This document shows, piece after piece, positions 23,707 to 30,619 of a DNA stretch of 31,209 nucleotides. Numbering within the stretch: the stretch's first letter is position 1; every line of letters begins with the position of its first letter. The notes under the pieces were generated by a model that saw only the letters and a list, made by a program, of their open reading frames with translations, had not been told where the DNA came from and made no database searches. Origin of the DNA: CAYSEQ01 sp964430475 (GTDB taxonomy: Bacteria > Patescibacteriota > Microgenomatia > UBA8517); assembly GCA_964430475.1 (NCBI GenBank), contig CAYSEQ010000012.1:1-31209 (forward strand), in the 5' to 3' direction. The position numbers were made by a program, and so were the translations under genes.

Positions 23707-23911
23707 TAGTTAAAAATTTTTTAAAAGCGTTGAGGGTAGATTTCCACTACCTTAGCTGCTTTCGAAAACAGGTGTCTTTTCACTTAAGATATCTGATTAA
23801 GAAAAGCCGGGTAAGCCCGTAATAGCTTTATAAATTAAGTACTTTTTGCGCTGGCACCTCCAAGTAAAACTTGGGCGCAAGTCACCCAGAGTTTGAAAGG
23901 AGGTATTTTTT
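23707..23911 (+). promoter_or_regulatory. Candidate translational T-box leader upstream of the phosphatase-serS pair
   Basis: The 3' part folds as an anti-sequestrator. TTGCGC (23846-23851) pairs with GCGCAA (23875-23880), and CCAAG (23860-23864) pairs with CTTGG (23870-23874). The one-sided bulge between them is TGGCACC(T) (23852-23859), an exact match to the T-box bulge UGGNACC. N is C, matching a tRNA with discriminator G, as in tRNA-Ser. ACCTCC (23856-23861) is perfectly complementary to the ribosome site GGAGGT (23899-23904), so the alternative fold would hide that site. This is the logic of translational T-boxes. Upstream hairpins are AGGGTAG/CTACCTT (23733-23753) and AAAGC-CGGG/CCCG-GCTTT. 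AGGTGTC (23770-23776) could also pair with the bulge. I could not assign the Stem I specifier codon. Confidence 0.7.
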
Positions 23912-24610
23912 ATGAAGAAAGACTTGATAAGTTTGCTGGATAAAGGAAAGGCGGTTGATATTCAGACTACGAAGGTTATTATTATTCGGCACGCGGAAAG
24001 TATTGCCAATACCCAAGGTATTTACCAAGGTCAGTCTTTTGATACGGATTTATCAGAGCTTGGAAAAAAGCAAGCTGAAGCTTTGTCTAATGCGCTTAAG
24101 GATTTCGGTATTGCAAGGATTATTACGAGTCCGCTAAAAAGAACCCTTCAGACTGCCCAGATTATTGGTGAAGAATTAGGTTGCAGGATTGAGTTGAGTA
24201 ATAAGATTATAGAAACAAATCATAGAGTTTGGGAAGGTAAGCACAAAGACTGGGTAAGAAAAAATTTTCCAGATATTTACAGATTATGGCAAGAAAAGTC
24301 TTCGCAAACTATCTTCCCGCAGGGAGAGGCTTTTGAAGATACCATTCAAAGGACATTGGGTTTCTTAGAAAATACCAATTTCGAGAGAAACACTCTCGTT
24401 GTTACGCACGACAATATCATAAGGGTTATGATTTCTTTAATTAAAAATACAGACATTGACAAAATGTGGGAAATTCCTTTAGAAACAGCATCTTTAAATT
24501 TTTTCGAAGTCAAAAAGCAAGCTAATAAAAATATGTTTCGTGTCCTGAAATTAAATGAGGTGGCGCACCTTGAGAGTTTGAGAAATGATATTCGTGTACA
24601 CGCCCTTTAG
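23912..24610 (+). CDS. Histidine phosphatase (phosphoglycerate mutase-like)
   Basis: A 232-residue member of the histidine phosphatase superfamily. The phosphohistidine motif is IIIRHAESIANTQGIYQGQ (about 23-41; RHA in place of the usual RHG). SPLKRTLQTAQIIGEELG (about 73-90) carries the conserved Arg. The second His is in VVTHDNIIRVM. Members include phosphoglycerate mutases, alpha-ribazole phosphatase and metal-independent phosphoserine phosphatases. Location upstream of serS under one leader makes a serine-related activity attractive, but this is inference. The start has a very strong GGAGGT site, which the leader can sequester. The N-terminal ~20 residues (MKKDLISLLDKGKAVDIQTT) are an extension before the core. 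Confidence 0.82.
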   Translation: MKKDLISLLDKGKAVDIQTTKVIIIRHAESIANTQGIYQGQSFDTDLSELGKKQAEALSNALKDFGIARIITSPLKRTLQTAQIIGEELGCRIELSNKIIETNHRVWEGKHKDWVRKNFPDIYRLWQEKSSQTIFPQGEAFEDTIQRTLGFLENTNFERNTLVVTHDNIIRVMISLIKNTDIDKMWEIPLETASLNFFEVKKQANKNMFRVLKLNEVAHLESLRNDIRVHAL

Positions 24611-24615
24611 CTACT

Positions 24616-24631
24616 AATACATCGATGTATT
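24616..24631. promoter_or_regulatory. Perfect 16-bp palindrome before serS
   Basis: AATACATCGATGTATT is fully self-complementary. Pairing extends outward to CTA/TAG (24611-24613 and 24634-24636) across a G-T pair and one mismatch. It lies six bases after the phosphatase stop, and 61 bases before serS. It resembles an operator dyad more than a terminator, because there is no T-run. A weak TATCAT (24682-24687) five bases before the serS ATG may be a second promoter. Confidence 0.5.
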
Positions 24632-24692
24632 GATAGTTAGAGGTTGGCAGGGGCTTTGTGATAAACTTTTAGTGGTAGCCGTATCATAAAGT

Positions 24693-25940
24693 ATGATAGA
24701 TATAGAGCTATTAAGGACAGATCCAGAAAGAGTTAAGAAAGGGGTAGCGGATAAGCAATTTGATGTTTCTTTGGTTGATAAAGCTCTTGAGCTTGATAAA
24801 AAATATAGGGATATTTTGGTTAGAGTTGAAAGACTGAGGGCAGATAGAAATAAATTTGCTAAAGAGAAAAAGATAGAAGAAGGGAAAAGGGTTAAAGAAG
24901 AGCTTCAGAAGTTAGAACCCGAGCTTGAGAAAAGCTATCAAGAATTTTTGGAAGTTTTTACTCAGATTCCAAATCTTCCTATACCTAGCGTTCCCAAAGG
25001 GAAAAATGATAAAGAAAATGTAGAGCTTAGAAAATGGGGAGAACCCAGAAAATTTGATTTTGAACCTAAAGACCATCTGGAATTGGGGAAGATTCTTGGG
25101 ATACTGGATTTTGAGACAGGTGCAAAAGTAGCCGGATCGCAATTCTACTTTCTTTATAGGGATGGAGCTTTACTGGAACTGGCATTGGTAAGATACGCGA
25201 TGGAGCTTCTGGAAAGCGAAGGTTTTGTGCCAGTAATTACTCCAGATTTAGCCAAAAGTCGTTACTACTTGGGTACTGGTTATATGCCTAAAGGAAAGGA
25301 AGCACAGACTTATTTGATTAGTGGCGAAGATTTGGGACTTATTGCCACCGCCGAGGTTACTTTAGCAGGAAAACACGCAGATGAGGTGATCCCTGAAGAT
25401 CGTTTGCCTATTAAATATATTGGATATTCGCACTGTTTTAGAAGAGAAGCTGGAGCTTATGGTAAGTACTCCAAAGGTTTGTATCGGGTGCATCAATTTA
25501 CTAAAGCGGAGATGTTTATTTATTGCAAGCCTGAAGAATCTGAAGCAATGCACCATCTTATTCTTTCACTGGAAGAAAGAATCTATCAGGAGTTAGGACT
25601 CCCCTACCGAGTTATCGAGATGTGTACAGGAGATTTGGGCGGAATGGCAGCACGGAAGTTTGATGTCGAAGTTTGGATGCCCTCAAGGAATGAATACGGA
25701 GAGGTGACATCCACTTCCAATTGCACTGATTATCAAGCTCGGAATTTAAATGTAAGGTTAAGGCGAAGAAACGGAAAAATAGAGTATGCCCATATGCTTA
25801 ACGGAACCGCAATTGCCACATCAAGAACAATAATTGCGATTTTGGAAAACTATCAGGAGGAAGATGGATCTGTAGTTATACCTGAAGTTTTGAGAAAGTG
25901 GATGGGAAAGGAAAAGATAGTAGTTAGTAGTAAGTATTAA
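24693..25940 (+). CDS. serS: Seryl-tRNA synthetase
   Basis: A 415-residue class II synthetase of normal length. The N-terminal long coiled-coil arm that holds the tRNA-Ser variable arm covers about 27-105 (DKKYRDILVRVERLRADRNK). Motif 1 lies around ALVRYAMELLESEGFVPVIT. Motif 2 is CFRREAGAYGKYSKGLYRVH (about 249-268). Motif 3 is NGTAIATSRTIIAILENYQ near the C-terminus. STSNCTDYQARNLN is also typical. It charges tRNA-Ser. It follows the histidine phosphatase by 82 bases, likely in one transcript under the T-box-like leader, though the palindrome and TATCAT before it could give separate control. Confidence 0.97.
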   Translation: MIDIELLRTDPERVKKGVADKQFDVSLVDKALELDKKYRDILVRVERLRADRNKFAKEKKIEEGKRVKEELQKLEPELEKSYQEFLEVFTQIPNLPIPSVPKGKNDKENVELRKWGEPRKFDFEPKDHLELGKILGILDFETGAKVAGSQFYFLYRDGALLELALVRYAMELLESEGFVPVITPDLAKSRYYLGTGYMPKGKEAQTYLISGEDLGLIATAEVTLAGKHADEVIPEDRLPIKYIGYSHCFRREAGAYGKYSKGLYRVHQFTKAEMFIYCKPEESEAMHHLILSLEERIYQELGLPYRVIEMCTGDLGGMAARKFDVEVWMPSRNEYGEVTSTSNCTDYQARNLNVRLRRRNGKIEYAHMLNGTAIATSRTIIAILENYQEEDGSVVIPEVLRKWMGKEKIVVSSKY

Positions 25941-25998
25941 GGTTGGTAGTATTTTTATTTATTAATGTCTTAACAAACTCGGTGTTGGTACTTTTGTA

Positions 25999-26499
25999 TT
26001 AGTTAGTTATTATCCCTAATTCTTTGAACCACCCAAGCCATACAGGTTCAATGCCTGGGGAGACCTGCCATTTTTCTTCGGGTATTTCCCTTGCTAAATA
26101 GCGTTCGGTTCTTTGGGCAAGCGATTTTATTTGATCGAGCGTAAACCATCCTGCTTGTTTTGTCTCATCTCTACTGGGTTTTACGTCCCCTTCGGTATCT
26201 ACCTGGTATATTTTCCAGAAATGCCAAGAGCCACCTTCCCGCCTACAAGGGTTATTCTTTTTTCCCTCTGCGAGAAGTTTTAGCTTTGTTGCGGATAATC
26301 CAACTTCTTCCTTGACTTCTTCTTTAGCCGCATTTTCAAACGAACCCTTATCGTCGATATGACCAGCAGGGGGTGCAAATCCAAAAGGAGGTTTTCTACG
26401 CTCAATAAGGAGAATTTTATCGTTTCTCCTTATAATCATACCTACACTTTTATGGTCGCATGGCTTTATCTTATGTCCCTGATTTTTTGTTGTACTCAC
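25999..26499 (-). CDS. Nudix hydrolase
   Basis: A 166-residue Nudix protein, last gene of a three-gene minus-strand operon. The Nudix box is GHIDDKGSFENAAKEEVKEE followed by VGL (about 46-68). The usual RE is EE (KEEVKEEVGL), leaving the metal-binding Glu residues in place. MIIRRNDKILLIERRKPPFG precedes the box, and AGWFTLDQIKSLAQRTERYL follows as in MutT-like proteins. Its start overlaps the stop of the upstream deoxyribosyltransferase-like gene by four bases (ATGA). The substrate is unknown. Context suggests damaged or unusual nucleotides. Confidence 0.88.
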   Translation of the reverse strand: MSTTKNQGHKIKPCDHKSVGMIIRRNDKILLIERRKPPFGFAPPAGHIDDKGSFENAAKEEVKEEVGLSATKLKLLAEGKKNNPCRREGGSWHFWKIYQVDTEGDVKPSRDETKQAGWFTLDQIKSLAQRTERYLAREIPEEKWQVSPGIEPVWLGWFKELGIITN

Positions 26500-26903
26500 T
26501 TTATCTTGTCGAAATCTCCGTTGATGACAATTGGATCAAAAGTCAAAAGTTCATCAATAATGTATGGCTGGTTCGGAAGCGGATTGAGGGTAAAGATTTT
26601 CTTTTTTCGGTAGTAGGCAAAGCCCATTTCAAGAAAAGTGTTTGCTCCAATATAATTTTCAACATCGTGCTTTTTGATATTTAAGACGAGAATTGCATCC
26701 GATTTCTCAATTTTATCTATGTGTACGCGAATAAGTTCCAATTTCTTTTTAGCCTCGACTCTTTTGGTGTTATCTTCTTCCCAGTAATCAACACCCTGAG
26801 TTTTAGTAGGCATTAATACTTTATGACCTCGCTTTTCAAGCTCCTTTCGGGCTTTAAGCATTTCGTCGTAAAATTTAAGCGAGCCACAGATTGTTATAAT
26901 CAT
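26496..26903 (-). CDS. Nucleoside 2-deoxyribosyltransferase-like protein (first of two paralogues)
   Basis: A 135-residue Rossmann-like protein. It begins MIITICGSLKFYDEMLKARK and has DKIEKSDAILVLNIKKHDVE, then NYIGANTFLEMGFAYYRKKK with the conserved Glu in (T)xLEMGFA. These features fit the nucleoside 2-deoxyribosyltransferase/SLOG-like fold, whose members cleave or exchange N-glycosidic bonds of deoxynucleosides or nucleoside monophosphates. It is the middle gene of the operon, two bases after its paralogue and overlapping the Nudix gene. Catalytic activity is inferred from the fold only. Confidence 0.75.
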   Translation of the reverse strand: MIITICGSLKFYDEMLKARKELEKRGHKVLMPTKTQGVDYWEEDNTKRVEAKKKLELIRVHIDKIEKSDAILVLNIKKHDVENYIGANTFLEMGFAYYRKKKIFTLNPLPNQPYIIDELLTFDPIVINGDFDKIK

Positions 26904-26905
26904 CT

Positions 26906-27295
26906 TTATTTAAGAAATTTTATTAGTTGTTTAGGTGTTTTTGCAAAACCTCTGAATAAAACTAGCCTACAAAGCTCCTCGTCTTTATCCGATAGGGCAT
27001 AGATTGGTTTTCCAAAAGCAACTGCTGCACCGATTTCTAGTGTTGTACTTACTCCCGAGTATCCATTTTTATTGTAGACAAATACCACATCAGCCATCTT
27101 TATCTTGTAAAAATGATCGTGTGTTAGCCCCAATGCAGTGAACTTCTTGTACTGAAGAGGCAATTTGTTCCATTCATTTTGACCTTCGTGAAGGTAAGGT
27201 GAATATACGACTACTCCTGCTTTGGTCAGTTCAGCTTCAAATTTTATTATCTCAGATTTAAACCTTCTGCTTCCACAAATCACAACACTTCTCAT
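26906..27295 (-). CDS. Nucleoside 2-deoxyribosyltransferase-like protein (second paralogue)
   Basis: A 129-residue protein of the same fold as its downstream neighbour. MRSVVICGSRRFKSEIIKFE, VVVYSPYLHEGQ, IKMADVVFVYNKNGYSGVST and TTLEIGAAVAFGKPIYALS are the aligned blocks (CGS near the start, then the ADVVFV strand and the TLEIG Glu). The pair differs enough that different substrates are plausible. It is the first gene of the operon. A possible -10 box TAGTAT lies about 7 bases before its ATG, so the operon mRNA may be leaderless. Confidence 0.75.
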   Translation of the reverse strand: MRSVVICGSRRFKSEIIKFEAELTKAGVVVYSPYLHEGQNEWNKLPLQYKKFTALGLTHDHFYKIKMADVVFVYNKNGYSGVSTTLEIGAAVAFGKPIYALSDKDEELCRLVLFRGFAKTPKQLIKFLK

Positions 27296-27414
27296 AATTC
27301 GGATACTATCAAATAGGAGTTATCAAATCTAGTCTAATTTTATTTGTGTTGAGGTCGATTTCTGGATTTTAGTTCTATGAGAAAATTTCCTTTTAATGAC
27401 GCGGTAAGGTAGTT

Positions 27415-28629
27415 CTATTTAGGAAAGTAATATTTCCTACCCTTTAATTTTTCCGGAAGTAGACTCTCTTTGGTGTACTTTTCATAACCTTTTCCATAAC
27501 CTATTTCTTTCATCAATTTAGTCACAGGATTTCGGATCTTTAAGGGTACTGGAAGGTTTCCAAAGAGTCTGACATCTTCAAGGGCGCGGGTATATGCCTC
27601 GTAGGCGCCTCTATCCTTTTTAGCCTGTGCAAGATAAACTGTTCCGTGGGCAAGATTAATGGCGCATTCCGGATATCCAATAGTCTCACAAGCTCTAAAT
27701 ACTTCGTTTGCAACGACCAATGCTGTTGGTTGAGCCATACCGATGTCTTCTGAAGCAAAAATAACCATTCTTCGGGCAATATATAAGGGATCCTGTCCTG
27801 CCTCAATCATCCTAGCAAGGTAATAAAGAGCAGCATCAGTGTTTGATGCTCTTAGAGATTTGATATAGGCGGAGATTAAATTGTAATAATCCTCGCCTTT
27901 TTTATCGAAAGTGTACTGCCTTCTTTGGAGTGCAGTCTCAATGTCACTAATTGACAGCTGAATTTCTCCACTTTTTCCTTTTTTAGCTTGGCCTCTCATT
28001 TTTGAAGCTGAAGTTTTACTAGCTAAATTTGCAGCAATTTCCAAGACATTAAGAAGAACTCTTGCATCCCCGTTTGAGGATTCAATTAAAAAGTCTTTAG
28101 CCTTTTTCTCTAATCTAACTTTTAGCTGTCTTATCCCTCTCTCAAGAATTTTCTCAAGTTCCTTTTCTGAGAGTTGGTTTAAAATAAGCACGCGTGTTCG
28201 CGAAAGAAGTGGTGCGATAACCTCAAAGGATGGGTTTTCGGTTGTTGCTCCAATTAAGGTGATATCTCCTCTTTCAACAAAGGGTAAAAGTTTTGCCTGT
28301 TGGGCTTTGTTGAATCTGTGGATTTCATCAATAACTACGATTGGAGGGAAAAGCCCACCTCTTTTCATTATCTTTTCAATTTCTTTGATTGAAGAGGAAA
28401 CCGCGGTAAACTCGTTATAATCTCTTTTTAATTCGTTTGCAGTTATTCTTGCAAGAGTAGTTTTGCCTGATCCTGGCGGACCCCAGAGGATAAGTGAGGG
28501 GAAAAAGTTGGTCCGCCTTGCATTCGCAAGGAGAGTCTTAATAATTCCATTTTTGCCTATCAAGTGTTTCTGCCCAACGAATTCTTTGAGATTTTTGGGT
28601 CTTATGGCTTCTGGTAAGGGGGTGTTCAT
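27415..28629 (-). CDS. rarA: Replication-associated recombination protein RarA/MgsA
   Basis: 404 residues from ATG 28629 (MNTPLPEAIRPKNLKEFVGQ). An ATG six codons upstream would lie in the promoter. The AAA+ module has WGPPGSGKTT (Walker A, about 48-57), VVIDEIHRFNKAQQ (Walker B) and GATTENPSFE (sensor 1). The C-terminal tetramerisation part includes DPLYIARRMVIFASEDIGMA and ALVVANEVFRACETIGYPE, typical of the RarA/WRNIP1 group. A basic insertion (SKMRGQAKKGKSG, about 215-230) is an extra loop. RarA acts at stalled replication forks. It is divergent from the ABC exporter, with 95 bases between the two start codons. Confidence 0.96.
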   Translation of the reverse strand: MNTPLPEAIRPKNLKEFVGQKHLIGKNGIIKTLLANARRTNFFPSLILWGPPGSGKTTLARITANELKRDYNEFTAVSSSIKEIEKIMKRGGLFPPIVVIDEIHRFNKAQQAKLLPFVERGDITLIGATTENPSFEVIAPLLSRTRVLILNQLSEKELEKILERGIRQLKVRLEKKAKDFLIESSNGDARVLLNVLEIAANLASKTSASKMRGQAKKGKSGEIQLSISDIETALQRRQYTFDKKGEDYYNLISAYIKSLRASNTDAALYYLARMIEAGQDPLYIARRMVIFASEDIGMAQPTALVVANEVFRACETIGYPECAINLAHGTVYLAQAKKDRGAYEAYTRALEDVRLFGNLPVPLKIRNPVTKLMKEIGYGKGYEKYTKESLLPEKLKGRKYYFPK

Positions 28630-28635
28630 TAGCCA

Positions 28636-28641
28636 ATTATA
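28636..28641 (-). promoter_or_regulatory. -10 box giving a leaderless rarA transcript
   Basis: On the minus strand TATAAT ends 6 bases before the ATG at 28629. No Shine-Dalgarno is present. Confidence 0.6.
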
Positions 28642-28711
28642 TAACAAATTTTGTGCGATTAAGGTTAAACGCGCTCCACAGTTGTTCTGGGAAATTTCTT
28701 ACCCTTAATGT

Positions 28712-28717
28712 TAGAAT
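28712..28717 (+). promoter_or_regulatory. -10 box of the ABC exporter gene
   Basis: TAGAAT ends 7 bases before the ATG at 28725, again without a Shine-Dalgarno. This favours 28725 over the in-frame ATG at 28653. Confidence 0.5.
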
Positions 28718-28724
28718 TATTTTT

Positions 28725-30587
28725 ATGAAAGTGAAGATTAAAAATGTTGTTCGACCACCAAAAGTCTCCTTTGACAGATTTAATCAGATTTTCTTTACCT
28801 TCAAGGAAGCCTTGAAGCTTTCTTACAAGATTGATCCGAGACTTTTGATACTAGTTCTTTTGCTAAATTCAGTTTGGGGTTTGACTACTCTTCCTTCTTT
28901 TTATATAGATAAGCTTTTGATTGATAATTTGGTTTCCTCTTTTAACAACCCAAATTTAGTAAGGTTGATGAAGGTATTTATTGTCCTTCTTTTTTTGAGA
29001 TTTTTAGTGGATTTATTTAGAAATGTTTCGAGTTCTTTTTTGGGTTATTTGCGCTTTATGCTTTCAAGGAAAGTTACGGATTATCTCGATGTCTTGATCG
29101 GTAAAAAGATTACCTCCCTTCCATTGAAAGTTATTGAGGATCCTGATTTTCGCGACAGGTTTAATAAGATAGAGAGAGAATCGGAAAGAAGAGTTTGGGG
29201 ATTAATGATGCCTATATCAGATATCCCAAATTATGTTTTAGGTTTGGTTTCTTCGGCTGGTTTGCTTTTGCTTTTGAGTCCTTATGTTGTTTTGGGGCTG
29301 ATCTTGTTTTCTCTTCCGACGATATTGGTGAACAAAAGATTTATTAAAAAGGAGTATGAATTGAACACAAAGCTTTCACCTTTGTATAGAATTTGGGGCT
29401 GGCTTAGATACTATTTAATTCAAAACAGAAATTTTATGGAAGTGAAGATTCTTAATCTTTCTGAATATTTATCTTCAAAACTTGAGAAGTTAATAGATCA
29501 GGAATTTAAGGAAAGAGTCACGCTTGAAAGACAAAGCCAAAAATCAAGGCTTTTTAGTTTTCTCCCAGCTTCTATTTTCAATTTTTTGGTGACTTTGTGG
29601 ATGACATATTTGGTTATCTTAGGAAAAATTACCATCGGTTCATTTCAGATGTTTTTAAGAGCTCTTTCCAGTGTTTCTCAAAATTTTACAGGTCTTGCCT
29701 CTTCCTTTCTTGAGATTTATGAAAACTATATTTATATGGTGGATTTGGTTTGGTTTTTAAACTTAAAGCCTGATCTTGAAGAATCCAATGAAAAGAAGGT
29801 TAGTATTGATAGAAAAATTGAGAGTATTGAATTTAAAAATGTCTGGTTTAAGTATCGGTCGGGACTTAATTGGGTAATAAGAGGAGTTGATCTTAAGATT
29901 AAAAGAGGTGAAAAAATTGCTATTGTTGGTCGGAATGGAGCAGGAAAATCAACTTTGATTAAGCTTTTGGGAGGATTTTATTTACCACAAAAAGGTGATA
30001 TCTTGATGAATGGCAAAAGTATAACTAGTATCGATGCGTTTTCTTTGTGGCGAAGAATGGCTATTCTCTTTCAAGATTTTGAGCTTTATCCTTTTTCAGC
30101 CCGTGAGGCTATTGGTTTTGGAGATGTTAAAAGGATGAGTGATTTTGAAGCGATTAAAGATGCTGCTAGAAAGGCGGGTATAGATAGTTTCATTGAGTCT
30201 TTGCCTCTTGGTTATGATAATCCAATTGCTCCAGAATTTGAAAAAGGAGTTAAACCCTCAATTGGTCAGTGGCAAAGATTTGGCATTGCTCGTATGCTTT
30301 TTAGGAAAGACGCTGACATTTTGGTCCTCGATGAGCCGACAAGCAATGTAGATCCCGAGGCAGAGGAGGAAATATTTGAAGAATTATCAAAGATTGCAAT
30401 TGACAAGATCTTAATTTTTATCACTCAAAGATTCTCTACAGTTAAGATTGCTAGCAGAATTTTAGTGCTTGATGGCGGAAGAATCATAGAACAAGGAACT
30501 CATCGGGAGTTGATGAATTTGGGCGGTAAATATGCCAAATTGTTTAATCTTCAAGCTCAAGCGTATTTAAAAAATGACGCTGGCTAA
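28725..30587 (+). CDS. ABC exporter (membrane and ATPase domains fused)
   Basis: About 620 residues from ATG 28725 (MKVKIKNVVRPPKVSFDRFN). The N-terminal half is a six-helix type I exporter membrane domain (segments near 45-65, 80-100, 165-205 and 280-320). The C-terminal nucleotide-binding domain has Walker A GRNGAGKST (about 402-410), a Q-loop FQDFELYP and Walker B ILVLDEPTSN with D-loop VDPEAE. The H-loop is unusual: IFITQRFST, with Gln where His is normal. The signature is SIGQWQR rather than LSGGQ, a variant seen in some peptide and lantibiotic-type exporters. It would work as a homo- or heterodimer. The substrate is unknown. The spermidine-synthase-like gene follows by 32 bases. Confidence 0.9.
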   Translation: MKVKIKNVVRPPKVSFDRFNQIFFTFKEALKLSYKIDPRLLILVLLLNSVWGLTTLPSFYIDKLLIDNLVSSFNNPNLVRLMKVFIVLLFLRFLVDLFRNVSSSFLGYLRFMLSRKVTDYLDVLIGKKITSLPLKVIEDPDFRDRFNKIERESERRVWGLMMPISDIPNYVLGLVSSAGLLLLLSPYVVLGLILFSLPTILVNKRFIKKEYELNTKLSPLYRIWGWLRYYLIQNRNFMEVKILNLSEYLSSKLEKLIDQEFKERVTLERQSQKSRLFSFLPASIFNFLVTLWMTYLVILGKITIGSFQMFLRALSSVSQNFTGLASSFLEIYENYIYMVDLVWFLNLKPDLEESNEKKVSIDRKIESIEFKNVWFKYRSGLNWVIRGVDLKIKRGEKIAIVGRNGAGKSTLIKLLGGFYLPQKGDILMNGKSITSIDAFSLWRRMAILFQDFELYPFSAREAIGFGDVKRMSDFEAIKDAARKAGIDSFIESLPLGYDNPIAPEFEKGVKPSIGQWQRFGIARMLFRKDADILVLDEPTSNVDPEAEEEIFEELSKIAIDKILIFITQRFSTVKIASRILVLDGGRIIEQGTHRELMNLGGKYAKLFNLQAQAYLKNDAG

Positions 30588-30619
30588 AATTAAATTTTAG
30601 GTTTCACGAGGTGGGTATA

